A DNA stretch of 64,000 bases from Aquamicrobium sp. LC103 (lineage in GTDB: Bacteria; Pseudomonadota; Alphaproteobacteria; Rhizobiales; Rhizobiaceae): NCBI RefSeq assembly GCF_001014615.2, contig NZ_LBCQ02000001.1, positions 310,001 to 374,000 of the forward strand. Reading direction: 5' to 3'. Each line of letters starts with the position of its first letter. Position 1 is the stretch's first letter. Below, piece by piece: positions 34,578 through 44,054 of the stretch. Below the pieces are notes generated by a model. That model searched no databases. It was given only the letters and a program-made list of their open reading frames with translations, and was not told where the DNA came from. A program made the position numbers and the translations under genes.

Positions 34578-36181
34578 GCGGCAGCTTCGTCTGCGCCGTC
34601 GACGTCGGCACCGGCAGCGCGCGCGCAGGCATTCTCGACACCACCGGCAGGATGCTCGGCCGCGGCGAGCATCCGATCGCCATGAACCGGCCCCGGGAGA
34701 ACCATGCCGAGCACGATTCGGAGGATATCTGGCGCGCGGTGTGCGCGGCGGTGCGATCGGCGCGGGCGCAATCCGGCATCGGCGCCGGCGAGGTCGCCGG
34801 CATCGGCGCCGGCGAGGTCGCCGGCATCGCCTTCGACGCCACCTGCTCGCTGGTCCTGCGCGATCGCGAGGGGCGGCAGCTTTCCGCCTCCACCGGCGGC
34901 GAGGACCGGTGGGACACGATCGCCTGGCTCGACCATCGTGCGCTCGCCGAGGCCGACGAATGCACGGCGAGCGGCCATGGGGTGCTCGACCATGCCGGCG
35001 GCGTCATGTCGCCGGAAATGCAGGTGCCCAAGCTGATGTGGCTCAGCCGCCGCCTGCCGGAAAGCTGGGCGCGGGCCGGCCATTTCTTCGACCTGTCGGA
35101 TTTCCTCGCCTGGAAGGCCACGGGATCGACGGCGCGCTCGCAATGCACGCTCACCTGCAAATGGACCTATCTCGCCCACAGGGAAACCGGCTGGCAGCAG
35201 GATTTCCTCGCCGCGATGGGCGTTCCCGACATGATCGAGCGCGGCGACCTGCCGGAGCGCGCCAGCCCGGTCGGCAGCGATCTCGGCGCCCTCACGCCGC
35301 AGGCGGCCGAGGAGCTCGGGCTGTCGACGTCTTGCCGCGTGGGCGCGGGATTGATCGACGCCTATGCCGGGGCGCTCGGCGTGCTCGGAAGCCTGGCCAG
35401 CAACGATCATGGGCACGAGCGCCACATGGCGCTGATCGCGGGGACGTCGAGCTGCGTGATGGCGCTGTCGAAATCGCCGAAGACCTTCACCGGCGCCTGG
35501 GGCCCCTATTTCGGCGTGACGCTGCCCGATTGCTGGATGTCGGAGGGCGGCCAATCGGCGACCGGCGGCCTGCTCGACCATCTGATCCGCTGGCACGGCG
35601 CGGGCGGCGAGCCGAACGCCGCCATGCACCGGCGCATCTGCGAGCGGATCGCGGAGTTGCGCGCCGTCGAGGGCTACGATCTCGCCGGGCGCCTCCACGT
35701 GCTGCCGGACTTCCACGGCAACCGCTCGCCGCTCGCCGATCCGCACGCGCTGGGCGTGATCTCGGGCCTCACCCTCGACGCGTCGTTCGACAGCCTCTGC
35801 CGGCTCTACTGGCGAAGCTGCGTCGCCATCGCGCTCGGGCTGCGCCACATTCTCGAAACGCTCAACGAGGGCGGTTTCGTCATCGACACGCTGCACGTCA
35901 CCGGCGGCCACACGCGCAATCCGCTGCTGATGGAGCTCTATGCCGACGTCACCGGCTGCCGCGTGGTGGAACCGCAGGCCGACGACGCGATGCTGCTCGG
36001 CACCGCCGTGGTCGCGGCGGCCGCCGCCGGGCTCCATCCGAGCCTCGCGGCAGCCTCTCTCGCCATGCGGCAGGGCGGACGCGAGCGCACGCCCGATCCG
36101 GATGCCCGAAAGCGCTTCGACCGCGACTACCGCATCTTTCTCGAAATGCACCGGCAGAGGCGGATGCTGGACGGGATGTGA
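34574..36181 (+). CDS. FGGY family carbohydrate kinase (pentulose kinase type)
   Basis: 535 residues. N-terminal phosphate motif VDVGTGSARAGILD, then AFDATCSLVL; C-terminal ATP-binding segments LIAGTSSCVMALSK and HVTGGHTRNPLLMELYAD. The closest subgroup is the D-ribulose/pentulose kinases of the FGGY (YDR109C) type. Starts with GTG overlapping the HAD stop. Residues 68-83 are an exact 8-residue duplication (GIGAGEVA twice), coded by a perfect 24-bp tandem repeat at 34775-34822, just before the conserved AFDATC strand; it looks like a recent slip. Probably phosphorylates the ketose made from imported polyols. Confidence 0.88.
   Translation: MSGSFVCAVDVGTGSARAGILDTTGRMLGRGEHPIAMNRPRENHAEHDSEDIWRAVCAAVRSARAQSGIGAGEVAGIGAGEVAGIAFDATCSLVLRDREGRQLSASTGGEDRWDTIAWLDHRALAEADECTASGHGVLDHAGGVMSPEMQVPKLMWLSRRLPESWARAGHFFDLSDFLAWKATGSTARSQCTLTCKWTYLAHRETGWQQDFLAAMGVPDMIERGDLPERASPVGSDLGALTPQAAEELGLSTSCRVGAGLIDAYAGALGVLGSLASNDHGHERHMALIAGTSSCVMALSKSPKTFTGAWGPYFGVTLPDCWMSEGGQSATGGLLDHLIRWHGAGGEPNAAMHRRICERIAELRAVEGYDLAGRLHVLPDFHGNRSPLADPHALGVISGLTLDASFDSLCRLYWRSCVAIALGLRHILETLNEGGFVIDTLHVTGGHTRNPLLMELYADVTGCRVVEPQADDAMLLGTAVVAAAAAGLHPSLAAASLAMRQGGRERTPDPDARKRFDRDYRIFLEMHRQRRMLDGM
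34775..34822. repeat. Perfect 24-bp tandem duplication inside the FGGY kinase
   Basis: Two identical 24-bp units back to back, starting GGCATCGGCGCC, then GGCATCGCC begins a third decayed unit. In frame, adding eight residues. Confidence 0.9.
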
Positions 36182-36238
36182 GCATGGCACCGGCGCAATA
36201 CGGCCGGGCCAGCTCACGCGCCGGCTGACATTTCGGAA

Positions 36239-36628
36239 CTACCAGAGGTTCCGGCCGTCGACCACTTCAACGGGAATGGACGTTGCCTCGAGGTCATCGA
36301 GGGCCCAGAGATTGACCGAAATGTGCCGGCGCGCCGGATCGAAAGCGCTTTCGTCGCCACCTTCCTTGAACATCGAGTAATCGGGATTGTCCGAGAAGGT
36401 CGTGCATCCACATTCGGGGCAGAAATAGTGCTTGTTCTCGGGCGTCGTCGGCGAATAGCGCCTGGCGTTCCCGATGGGCGTCTCGAGCCGAAACTGGCCG
36501 GGTTCGCAATAGATCCAGAGCGCGCCACGCTTCGTGCAGAAGGTGCAGGTGCATCTGGTTGCCGACTTCGGCATGAAGTCGATCTCGAAGCGGGTCGCGC
36601 CGCAATGGCAGCTCCCTTTGAGCGTCAT
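36239..36628 (-). CDS. GFA family zinc protein (CENP-V/GFA domain)
   Basis: 129 residues, MTLKGSCHCGATRFEID start. Zinc-binding cysteines: CHC near the N-terminus, CTCTFC around residues 27-32, and FCPECGC near residue 70. Length and pattern fit the GFA family, named for glutathione-dependent formaldehyde-activating enzyme; most members have no proven activity, so only the fold is asserted. The ATG at 36628 has GAGGGAA upstream; a longer reading to 36664 is less likely. It converges with the FGGY kinase. Confidence 0.88.
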   Translation of the reverse strand: MTLKGSCHCGATRFEIDFMPKSATRCTCTFCTKRGALWIYCEPGQFRLETPIGNARRYSPTTPENKHYFCPECGCTTFSDNPDYSMFKEGGDESAFDPARRHISVNLWALDDLEATSIPVEVVDGRNLW

Positions 36629-36748
36629 GATGAATTCCCTCTGATTGCCCGACGACGATAGCACGCCGCACCGACAGGTTCTGTCAGTAGCGTTGGCGCT
36701 ATTCGCTCGTCCGCGATCCAGCCCGTTTCCACCACGGGCGCGGGGGCC

Positions 36749-36985
36749 TCAGAACGCCTTGAACGTCAGCGTGGTCAGCGAGCGGACGATGCCGGGAACG
36801 TTGGCGACGTTCTCGTTGATGAACTTGCCGATGTCGACGCCGTCCTCGATATAGACCTTCATCAGCAGATCATATTCGCCGCTCGTCGAATAGAGCTCGG
36901 AGGCGACTTCGCGCTCGAACAGCTCGTCCGCCACCTCGTAGGTCTTTCCCGGCGAGCATTGCAGTTGCACGAACACGGCTCTCAT
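36749..36985 (-). CDS. Stand-alone Lrp/AsnC ligand-binding (RAM) domain protein
   Basis: 78 residues, only the C-terminal alpha/beta RAM domain of Lrp/AsnC regulators: MRAVFVQLQCSPGKTYEVAD, then SGEYDLLMKVYIEDGVDIGK, and VRSLTTLTFKAF at the end. There is no DNA-binding domain. Such proteins assemble as rings and bind amino acids, possibly pairing with full-length Lrp proteins. GGAG precedes the ATG. It lies downstream of the alpha/beta hydrolase on the same strand, next to the tryptophan pathway, so amino-acid sensing is plausible but inferred. Confidence 0.88.
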   Translation of the reverse strand: MRAVFVQLQCSPGKTYEVADELFEREVASELYSTSGEYDLLMKVYIEDGVDIGKFINENVANVPGIVRSLTTLTFKAF

Positions 36986-37008
36986 TCACGTGGCTCCATT
37001 GTTATCGG

Positions 37009-37142
37009 TGCGTCCTTCGAGGCTCGCTTCGCTCGCACCTCAGGATGAGGGAGGTTGGCTCTCGATCCCGCTATGCGGTGTGTTCGATTGCACGACGCCC
37101 CTCATCCTGAGGTGCGAGCGAAGCGAGCCTCGAAGGACGCAC
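37009..37142. repeat. Inverted pair of CTCATCCTGAGG-type repeats
   Basis: Forward copy 37009-37050 and its reverse complement 37099-37142 frame a 48-bp spacer. The roughly 42-bp arms match the copies around 27429-27778. It lies between the hydrolase stop and the RAM gene start and would fold into a long mRNA hairpin. Confidence 0.85.
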
Positions 37143-37147
37143 TACTT

Positions 37148-37996
37148 TCAATCTATGACGGGTCCCTGCCCTGTCAACAGCGTCCGTGTCAGCGGGTGAT
37201 CCGGATCGGCAAGACCGTCGACGACGTTGAAATGATGCCGGTCGGGTTCCTCCACCGCCAGCGTCTCCGCGCCCAGCCCTTTCCAGATATTGGCGAGCAG
37301 CGCGTTCTGGCGGACGAATTCCGAACGCTCGGCCGCGCCGACCCAGCAGGTGAGCCGGGCGCCCGGCAAGGGTTCCAGCAGCGCCGGGCTTTCGGCATAT
37401 GCTTCCTGCGCGTCGAGCCGCAGGCCCTCGTTCATCGCCGTGCGCATCAGCGGGCGCAGATCGTGCAGGCCGGAAATCGAGACCGTGTTGACGACGCGCG
37501 CGCGAATGTCCGCCGGCAGCGGCGAGGTGCGCGAGACCATGCGCGTGGCGAGGTGGCCGCCGGCCGAGTGGCCGGCGAGGCGGACGGGGCCGTCGACCAT
37601 GCCTGCTGCCTGCACGACCGCGGCGCCGATCTCCCCGACGATGCCGGCTATGCGGACCTCCGGGCAGAGCGTGTAGGACGGCATCGCCACCGCATGGCCG
37701 TGCGCCAGCGCGCCGGCGGCGAGGTGCGACCAGAAGCTCTTGTCGAGCTTCAGCCAGAAACCGCCGTGAATGAAGACCACGAGCCCCTTCGGCGCTCCCT
37801 CCGGCAGGAAGAGATCGAGGCGGTTGCGCGGCGCATCGCCATAGCGAAGGTCGAGTCGCGCGCGCTCCGCCGCCAGCAGCTTCTGGCGGAACGCCTTGGC
37901 GGGCTCCACCCATGCGGCCGGCCAGCGGTCGCCGCCGGGAATATTGACGCCGTTGGCATAGGCATCGTCCCAGTCGCTTATGCCGTGGCGGATCAT
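37148..37996 (-). CDS. Alpha/beta hydrolase, probable kynurenine formamidase
   Basis: 282 residues. Alpha/beta-hydrolase signatures: oxyanion HGGFW at 77-81, nucleophile elbow GHSAGG with S144, acidic residue E223 in GAAERSEF and C-terminal H254/H255 in PDRHHFNVVD. The order and length are those of AFMID-type arylformamidases, which hydrolyse N-formylkynurenine to kynurenine and formate. The metal-dependent bacterial KynB family is not present in the window, while kynureninase and tryptophan dioxygenase are, so this gene can fill the missing step. It is divergent from the anthraniloyl-CoA monooxygenase gene and shares its 183-bp promoter region. Confidence 0.78.
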   Translation of the reverse strand: MIRHGISDWDDAYANGVNIPGGDRWPAAWVEPAKAFRQKLLAAERARLDLRYGDAPRNRLDLFLPEGAPKGLVVFIHGGFWLKLDKSFWSHLAAGALAHGHAVAMPSYTLCPEVRIAGIVGEIGAAVVQAAGMVDGPVRLAGHSAGGHLATRMVSRTSPLPADIRARVVNTVSISGLHDLRPLMRTAMNEGLRLDAQEAYAESPALLEPLPGARLTCWVGAAERSEFVRQNALLANIWKGLGAETLAVEEPDRHHFNVVDGLADPDHPLTRTLLTGQGPVID

Positions 37997-38096
37997 CGAT
38001 GCCCCCCGTTTCGTCGTGATTTTCGCCAGCTTTCCCGGTCGCTCCCGGCGTCCGGCCTTTCATCGCGCGTTTGCCGGCCGGCTGTCCAGCCGAATT

Positions 38097-38126
38097 ATTT
38101 CAACCTTGAAATTTCATACTTGAAGT
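38097..38126. promoter_or_regulatory. Double palindrome in the divergent hydrolase/monooxygenase promoter
   Basis: First dyad ATTTCAA-CC-TTGAAAT (38097-38112) is perfect; the second, ATTTCATACTTGAAGT (38111-38126), is imperfect and shares two bases with it. An outer pair AATTATTTCAA (38093) and TTGAAGTAATT (38120) adds symmetry. Size and layout suit the MarR protein encoded at 41438. Confidence 0.6.
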
Positions 38127-38179
38127 AATTTCCGTTCGGTGCAATCCTGCCTTCAACAAAAGAACGGGGAACGTCGCGG

Positions 38180-40468
38180 ATGAAGGTTGCAGTGCTCGGC
38201 GGAGGGCCCGCCGGACTCTACTTTGCGATTTCGATGAAGCTGCGCGACGGCGCGCACGACGTCACCGTGTTCGAGCGCAACCGCGCCGACGACACGTTCG
38301 GCTGGGGCGTGGTGCTCTCCGACGAGACCCTCGACAATCTGGCCGCCAACGATCCGAAGAGCGCGGCGGCGATCCGCGAGCATTTCGCCTATTGGGACGA
38401 CATCGCGGTCATCCACAAGAGCGTGCGCACGCTTTCGACCGGCCACGGCTTCTGCGGCATCGGGCGCAAGCGCCTGCTGATGCTCCTCCAGGACCGCGCC
38501 CGGGAGCTCGGCGTCAACCTCGTCTTCCAGGCGGAGGTGGACACGCCCGAGCGCCACATGGCCGAACATGACCTGGTCATCGCCGCCGACGGGCTGAACT
38601 CCAGGGCCCGCGCCGCCTTCTCCGAGCATTTCCGGCCGGACATAGACGTCCGCAAGTGCAAGTTCGTGTGGCTGGGCACCAACCAGAAATTCGACGACGC
38701 CTTCACCTTCATCTTCGAAGAGACCGAGCATGGCTGGGTCTGGGCGCATGCCTACCAGTTCGATCCCAACACGGCGACCTTCATCGTCGAATGCAGCCAG
38801 GAAACCTGGGAGAAGTTCGGCTTCGGCGAGATGACGAAGGAAGAATCGATCGCCACCTGCGAGCGCATCTTCGAGAAGCATCTCGGCGGCAATCCGCTGA
38901 TGTCGAACGCCAGCCACATTCGCGGCTCGGCATGGATCAACTTCCCGCGCGTGCTGTGCGAGCGCTGGTCGTACCGGAACCTCGCCCTGATGGGCGACGC
39001 CGCCGCCAGCGCGCATTTCTCGATCGGCTCGGGCACCAAGCTGGCGCTCGAAAGCGCGATCGCGATGGCCGACTACCTGCATTCCGAGCCGACGCTTGGA
39101 GCCGCCTTCGAGAAATACGAGGACGCGCGGCGCACCGAGGTGCTGAAGCTGCAATCGGCGGCGCGCAACTCGCTCGAATGGTTCGAGGATGTCGAACGCT
39201 ATCTCAATCTCGACCCGGTGCAGTTCAACTATTCGCTGCTGACGCGCTCGCAGCGCATCAGCCACGAGAATCTGCGCCTGCGCGACGCCGACTGGCTCGG
39301 CAGCGCGGAAGCGTGGTTCCAGCGCCAGTCGGGGGCCGCCGATACCGGCCGCGCGCCGATGTTCGCGCCCTTCCGCCTGCGCGGGCTGGAACTGAAGAAC
39401 CGCATCGTCGTCTCGCCGATGGCGCAGTACAAGGCGGTGGACGGAACGCCGACCGACTGGCATTTCGCGCATTATTGCGAACGCGCCAAGGGCGGCGCCG
39501 GCCTCGTCCATATCGAGATGACCTGCGTGTCGCCGGAAGGCCGCATCACGCCGGGATGCCCCGGCTTCTACGCGCCCGAGCACGAGACGGCCTGGAAGCG
39601 GATCGTCGATTTCGTCCATGCAGAGACCGAAGCGAGCATCTGCGCCCAGATCGGCCATTCCGGCGCCAAGGGCTCGACCCAGCTCGGCTGGGAGGAGATG
39701 GACGCGCCGCTGACGGACGGCAACTGGCCGCTGCTCGCCGCCTCCGCCGTGCCCTGGTCGGCCCGGAACCAGACGCCCAAGGCGATGAACCGTGCCGACA
39801 TGGACATGGTGCGCGACCAGTTCGTCGCCGCCGCCCGGATGGCGGAGCGCTGCGGCTTCGACATGATCGAGCTGCACATGGCGCACGGCTATCTGCTGTC
39901 GTCCTTCATCTCGCCGCTGACCAACAGGCGCGAGGACGAATATGGCGGGGCGCTGGAAAACCGGATGCGTTACCCACTCGAGGTCTTCCATGCCGTCCGT
40001 GCCGTCTGGCCGGAGGCGAAGCCGATCTCGGTGCGCATCTCGGCCAATGACTGGGTCGGCGACGAGGGCGTGACGCCGGCCGAAGCGGTGAGGATCGCGC
40101 GGATGCTGCAGGAAGCGGGCGCCGACATCTGCGACGTCTCGGCCGGCCAGACCTCGAAGCGCGCTCAGCCCGTCTATGGCCGCATGTTCCAGACCCCCTT
40201 TTCGGACCGGATCCGAAACGAGACCGGCATGGCGACGATGGCGGTCGGCAATATCTTCGAGCCGGATCACGTCAACTCGATCCTGATGGCCGGCCGCGCC
40301 GATCTCGTCTGCCTGGCGCGCCCGCACCTCGCCGACCCCTACTGGACGCTGCACGCGGCGGCCGGGCTCGGCGACCGCGGCGTCAAATGGCCGGATCCCT
40401 ACCTGCCGGGCCGCGACCAGCTCTACCGCCTCGCCGAGCGAGCCGAGCAGATGACGGGGAAGGTGTGA
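38180..40468 (+). CDS. Anthraniloyl-CoA (2-aminobenzoyl-CoA) monooxygenase/reductase, bifunctional flavoprotein
   Basis: 762 residues, two fused flavoenzymes. Residues 1-380: FAD-dependent monooxygenase, [10 protein letters not shown] at 7-16 and [18 protein letters not shown] near 270. Residues 391-762: old-yellow-enzyme-like reductase, [20 protein letters not shown], then [20 protein letters not shown] and [15 protein letters not shown]. This architecture is shared by 2-aminobenzoyl-CoA monooxygenase/reductase (ACMR of Azoarcus evansii) and bifunctional salicylyl-CoA 5-hydroxylases. The neighbouring ligase, kynureninase and dioxygenase favour anthraniloyl-CoA, which would be hydroxylated at C5 and ring-reduced without ring-cleaving dioxygenase chemistry. 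First gene of the long operon. Confidence 0.88.
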   Translation: MKVAVLGGGPAGLYFAISMKLRDGAHDVTVFERNRADDTFGWGVVLSDETLDNLAANDPKSAAAIREHFAYWDDIAVIHKSVRTLSTGHGFCGIGRKRLLMLLQDRARELGVNLVFQAEVDTPERHMAEHDLVIAADGLNSRARAAFSEHFRPDIDVRKCKFVWLGTNQKFDDAFTFIFEETEHGWVWAHAYQFDPNTATFIVECSQETWEKFGFGEMTKEESIATCERIFEKHLGGNPLMSNASHIRGSAWINFPRVLCERWSYRNLALMGDAAASAHFSIGSGTKLALESAIAMADYLHSEPTLGAAFEKYEDARRTEVLKLQSAARNSLEWFEDVERYLNLDPVQFNYSLLTRSQRISHENLRLRDADWLGSAEAWFQRQSGAADTGRAPMFAPFRLRGLELKNRIVVSPMAQYKAVDGTPTDWHFAHYCERAKGGAGLVHIEMTCVSPEGRITPGCPGFYAPEHETAWKRIVDFVHAETEASICAQIGHSGAKGSTQLGWEEMDAPLTDGNWPLLAASAVPWSARNQTPKAMNRADMDMVRDQFVAAARMAERCGFDMIELHMAHGYLLSSFISPLTNRREDEYGGALENRMRYPLEVFHAVRAVWPEAKPISVRISANDWVGDEGVTPAEAVRIARMLQEAGADICDVSAGQTSKRAQPVYGRMFQTPFSDRIRNETGMATMAVGNIFEPDHVNSILMAGRADLVCLARPHLADPYWTLHAAAGLGDRGVKWPDPYLPGRDQLYRLAERAEQMTGKV

Positions 40469-40512
40469 TGACGAGTACATTTTCCGCTCCGCTGAACAGG
40501 TCGGCATTGTGC

Positions 40513-40606
40513 CCGCCCCCTCCACCGCCTTCGGCGGTCCCTTGCCGGGGCGAGCCGCTTGTCTCGCCCCGGCAGGGGACCATGCGAGGCATGGTGGAGG
40601 GGGCGT
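40513..40606. repeat. CCCCCTCCACC-type inverted repeat, complete
   Basis: Left arm 40513-40556 (CCGCCCCCTCCACC to CGGGGCGAG) and right arm 40564-40606 are reverse complements over about 43 bp with a short loop; internal small palindromes (CCGCCTTCGGCGG and CCATGCGAGGCATGG) differ. It fills the 217-bp gap between the monooxygenase and SDR genes. Confidence 0.85.
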
Positions 40607-40685
40607 ACAGAAACCCCGCCTTGGCCGGCGGCTTCGCGAGCGGTCTTCGCCTCAGGGGGAACAACGGGGTTTTGGAGCTTCACCC

Positions 40686-41444
40686 ATGACCCGGCTCCCC
40701 CACGCATTGGTGACGGGCGGCGGGTCGGGCGTCGGTCGGGCGATCGCGGTCGCGCTGGCGGAGGCAGGCATCGCCGTGACGATCTGCGGCCGCAGGGCCG
40801 ACGCCCTCGCGGCGGTCGCGGACGGCCATGCCAACATCCATGCCGAGACCGCCGACGTGACCGACGAAGCCTCCATGGCCGCGCTCCACGAGAAGGCGGA
40901 AGCGGCGCGCGGGCCGTTCGAGATCGTCATCGCCAATGCGGGAACCGCCGGCAGCGCGCCGGCGGCCCGGACCACGCTCGACGAGTGGAAGCAGACGCTG
41001 GACGTGAACCTGACCGGCGCATTTCTCACGGTACGGCCGGCGCTTGCCGGCATGACGAAGCGCGGCTCGGGCCGCATCATCTTCGTCGCCTCGGTGGCGG
41101 GGCTGAAGGGCTACGGCTACGTCGCGCCCTATGTCGCTTCCAAGCACGGGGTGATCGGGCTGATGCGCGCGCTCTCCGTCGAGCTGGTCAAGTCGGGCAT
41201 CACGGTCAACGCGGTCTGTCCGAATTTCGTGGAGACGGAAATGCTGGAGGAGTCGATCCGCCGCATCATGGAGAAAACCGGCCGCACCGAGGCCGAGGCG
41301 CGGCAGTCGCTGGTCGTTTCGAACCCGCAAGGCCGCTTCATCCGCCCCGAGGAAGTCGCCTTGGCCGTGCTGTGGCTGTGCAGCGACGGCGCTTCCTCGA
41401 TCACCGGCCAGGCAATTTCCGTTTCGGGAGGCGAGACATGGTGA
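40686..41444 (+). CDS. Short-chain dehydrogenase/reductase of the anthraniloyl-CoA pathway
   Basis: 252 residues, classical SDR: VTGGGSGVGRA at 9-19, NAGTAG near 84, catalytic S136, Y149 and K153 (PYVASKHG). Probably acts as a 3-hydroxyacyl-CoA dehydrogenase or ring-alcohol dehydrogenase on the reduced ring product. This is inferred from its place between the monooxygenase and the hydratase. Its stop overlaps the MarR start by 7 bp. Confidence 0.88.
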   Translation: MTRLPHALVTGGGSGVGRAIAVALAEAGIAVTICGRRADALAAVADGHANIHAETADVTDEASMAALHEKAEAARGPFEIVIANAGTAGSAPAARTTLDEWKQTLDVNLTGAFLTVRPALAGMTKRGSGRIIFVASVAGLKGYGYVAPYVASKHGVIGLMRALSVELVKSGITVNAVCPNFVETEMLEESIRRIMEKTGRTEAEARQSLVVSNPQGRFIRPEEVALAVLWLCSDGASSITGQAISVSGGETW

Positions 41445-41914
41445 GCGCGCCGCTGGACACGCTGGAGGCACCCGCCTCCAACAAGGAGCGGCTGCGGCTG
41501 TGGATCAGGCTGTTGCGGGCGGCACGCATCATAGAGGGCGAGCTGCGCGAGCGGCTGAAGAGCGAATTCAACACCACGCTGCCGCGCTTCGACGTGATGG
41601 CGGCGCTGCATCGCCAGCCCGACGGGATGCTGATGAGCGACCTGTCGCGCTTCCTGCTGGTCTCCAACGGCAATGTGACCGGCATCGTCGACCGGCTGGT
41701 GGCGGACGGCTTCGTGGTGCGCTCCAACCGCGAGGGCGACCGGCGCACCTCGATCGTGCGGCTGACGGAGGCGGGCACCGGCACCTTCCGCGCCATGGCG
41801 GCAGCGCATGAGGGCTGGATATCGAATTTCCTGGGCGAGGTCAGCGAGGCGGACGCGCGGCAACTCTCCACCATGCTGAAATCGTTCCGCAGCAACTGGG
41901 AGGGCGAGCATTGA
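41438..41914 (+). CDS. MarR family regulator of the anthraniloyl-CoA operon
   Basis: 158 residues, winged-helix MarR protein: [20 protein letters not shown], then [20 protein letters not shown] and [20 protein letters not shown] with the wing D-R-R-T. It resembles the MarR repressors of CoA-thioester aromatic pathways (BadR/GenR-like), which sense aryl-CoA ligands. It lies inside the operon, overlapping the SDR and hydratase genes, and is the natural candidate to bind the double palindrome at 38097. Confidence 0.9.
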   Translation: MVSAPLDTLEAPASNKERLRLWIRLLRAARIIEGELRERLKSEFNTTLPRFDVMAALHRQPDGMLMSDLSRFLLVSNGNVTGIVDRLVADGFVVRSNREGDRRTSIVRLTEAGTGTFRAMAAAHEGWISNFLGEVSEADARQLSTMLKSFRSNWEGEH

Positions 41915-42723
41915 CGAAAATGGCCGGGCTGAAGCCGAAGCATTTCCTCTGGCGGGTCGAGGACCGCGTCGCGACCGTCCGGCTCGACCGTCCGGAACGG
42001 AAGAACCCGCTCACCTTCGAGAGCTATGCCGAGCTGCGCGACACCTTCCGCGACCTCGTCTATGCCGACGACATCGACGTCGTCGTCTTTCTGCCCAATG
42101 GCGGGAATTTCTGCTCGGGCGGCGACGTCCACGACATCATCGGCCCGCTGGTCGACATGGACATGAAGGGGCTGCTCGCCTTCACGCGCATGACCGGCGA
42201 CTTCGTCAAGGCGATGCTCGGCTGCGGCAAGCCGATCATCTCGGCCGTCGACGGCGTGGCGGTGGGCGCGGGCGCAATCATCACCATGGCCTCCGACATC
42301 CGGCTGGCCACGCCGCAGGCGAAGACCGCCTTCCTCTTCACGCGCGTCGGACTCGCCGGCTGCGACATGGGCGCCTGCGCGATGCTGCCGAGAATCATCG
42401 GCCAGGGCCGCGCCGCGGAGCTGCTCTACACCGGCCGCTCGATGAGCGCCGAGGAAGGCGAGCGCTGGGGCTACTACAACCGGCTCGTCGCCGCCGCGGA
42501 ACTGGAAACGGAAGCGCTGAAGCTCGCCCGGCAGCTCGCCGCCGGGCCGACCTTCGCGCACGGCATCACCAAGACCCAGCTCAACCAGGAATGGTCGATG
42601 GGCCTCGAACAGGCGATCGAGGCGGAGGCGCAGGCGCAGGCGATCTGCATGCAGACGGTCGATTTCGAGCGAGCCTACCGCGCCTTCGTGGCGAAGGAAA
42701 AGCCGAAGTTCGAGGGGGATTGA
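41911..42723 (+). CDS. Enoyl-CoA hydratase/isomerase family protein
   Basis: 270 residues, crotonase fold. [20 protein letters not shown] near the start, oxyanion-hole segments [11 protein letters not shown] and [19 protein letters not shown]. Members hydrate, hydrolyse or open CoA-bound rings. A TTG at 41911 is the likely start: GGAGGG lies six bases upstream and the TTG overlaps the MarR stop, while the ATG at 41920 is 15 bases from it. Probably one of the beta-oxidation-like steps after ring reduction. Confidence 0.9.
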   Translation: MTKMAGLKPKHFLWRVEDRVATVRLDRPERKNPLTFESYAELRDTFRDLVYADDIDVVVFLPNGGNFCSGGDVHDIIGPLVDMDMKGLLAFTRMTGDFVKAMLGCGKPIISAVDGVAVGAGAIITMASDIRLATPQAKTAFLFTRVGLAGCDMGACAMLPRIIGQGRAAELLYTGRSMSAEEGERWGYYNRLVAAAELETEALKLARQLAAGPTFAHGITKTQLNQEWSMGLEQAIEAEAQAQAICMQTVDFERAYRAFVAKEKPKFEGD

Positions 42724-42740
42724 GGATGGCGGTCGGACGA

Positions 42741-42858
42741 ACGCCCCCTCCACCGCCTTCGGCGGTCCCTTGCCGGGGCGAGCCGCTTGTCTCGCCCGTC
42801 CTTCGGACCCCCCGCTTCGCAGAGGAGGAACCCGCGTTCCGGCCGGAGGGGGCATCGG
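42741..42858. repeat. CCCCCTCCACC-type repeat, long form
   Basis: CGCCCCCTCCACCGCCTTCG at the left, then GGGGCGAGCC, GTCCTTCGGACCCCCCG and a degenerate right arm ending GGAGGGGGCATCGG. Lies between the hydratase and acyl-CoA dehydrogenase genes. Closest relative in the window is 28727-28897. Confidence 0.75.
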
Positions 42859-42873
42859 CCAGAGGAGCCCGCC

Positions 42874-44025
42874 ATGCCTGACCGCTCTTTCCTCAACTGG
42901 CCGTTCCTGGAGGAGCGCCACCGCGAACATGCCGGGAGGCTGGAGACGTGGTGCCGCGAAAATCTTCCGGTTGACCATTCCGACATCGACGCCGCCTGCC
43001 GCGCGCTCGTCGCCGGGCTGGGCGAGGCCGGTTGGCTGATGCCGACCGCGGTCGATCCCGAAAACCCGCGGCCGCTCGACGTGCGCACGCTCTGCATCAC
43101 CCGCGAGACGCTGGCGCGCCATGACGGGCTCGCCGATTTCGCCTTCGCCATGCAGGGACTCGGCACCGGCGCGATCAGCCTGTTCGGCACCGGCGAGCAG
43201 CGGCAATGGCTGGCGAAAACCCGCGCCGGCAAGGCGATATCCGCCTTCGCGCTTTCCGAGCCGCGCTCGGGCTCCGACGTGGCGAACATGGAGATGACCG
43301 CGACGCGCGACGGCGGCGGCTACGTCCTTTCCGGCGAGAAGACCTGGATTTCCAACGGCGGCATCGCCGACCTCTACTGCGTCTTCGCCCGCACAGGCGA
43401 GGCGCCGGGCGCCAAGGGCATCTCGGCCTTCCTCGTGCCGGCCGATACGCCCGGCCTGAGCATCGCGGAGCGGCTGGAAGTGATCGCGCCGCATCCGCTG
43501 GCGCGGCTTTCCTTCGACAAGGTCCGCGTTCCGGCTTCGGCGATGATCGGCGGGCCGGGCGAAGGCTTCAGGATCGCGATGTCGGTGCTCGACGTGTTCC
43601 GCTCCACCGTCGGCGCGGCGGCGCTCGGCTTCGCCCGGCGCGCGCTCGACGAAACGGTGGCGCGCGTCGCCTCGCGCGAGCTCTTCGGCGCGCCGCTCTT
43701 CGACATGCAGATGGTGCAGGGCCATGTCGCGGACATGGCGCTCGACGTCGACGCGGCCGCGCTGCTGATCTACCGCGCCGCATGGACGAAGGATTCGGGC
43801 GCCGCCCGCGTGACGCGCGAGGCGGCGATGGCCAAGCTCCATGCCACCGACCGCGCCCAGGCGGTCATCGACAAGGCGGTGCAGCTTCATGGCGGCGACG
43901 GCGTGAGAAAGGGGCACATCGTCGAGAGCCTTTATCGGGAAATCCGCGCGTTGCGCATCTACGAGGGCGCGTCAGACGTCCAGAAGGTGGTGATCGCGCG
44001 GCAGACAATGGGAGCCGGCTTATGA
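42874..44025 (+). CDS. Acyl-CoA dehydrogenase family protein
   Basis: 383 residues, FAD-dependent. Signatures: [40 protein letters not shown], and [20 protein letters not shown] near the end, whose glutamate (in IYEG) is in the place of the catalytic base of several family members. It probably introduces a double bond into an alicyclic or opened-ring CoA ester. ATG at 42874 with AGAGGAG upstream. Flanked on both sides by palindromic repeats. Confidence 0.92.
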   Translation: MPDRSFLNWPFLEERHREHAGRLETWCRENLPVDHSDIDAACRALVAGLGEAGWLMPTAVDPENPRPLDVRTLCITRETLARHDGLADFAFAMQGLGTGAISLFGTGEQRQWLAKTRAGKAISAFALSEPRSGSDVANMEMTATRDGGGYVLSGEKTWISNGGIADLYCVFARTGEAPGAKGISAFLVPADTPGLSIAERLEVIAPHPLARLSFDKVRVPASAMIGGPGEGFRIAMSVLDVFRSTVGAAALGFARRALDETVARVASRELFGAPLFDMQMVQGHVADMALDVDAAALLIYRAAWTKDSGAARVTREAAMAKLHATDRAQAVIDKAVQLHGGDGVRKGHIVESLYREIRALRIYEGASDVQKVVIARQTMGAGL

Positions 44026-44054
44026 CTTATTCAGGAATCGTGCCTGACACATTT

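Noticed and set aside
36239-36628. Formaldehyde-detoxifying enzyme function for the GFA protein
   Set aside because: The family name is historical and most members lack the activity; no formaldehyde or glutathione gene lies nearby.
38180-40468. Salicylyl-CoA 5-hydroxylase as the primary call
   Set aside because: The domain architecture fits either, but kynureninase and an aryl-CoA ligase in the same operon make anthraniloyl-CoA the better substrate. Kept only as an alternative.
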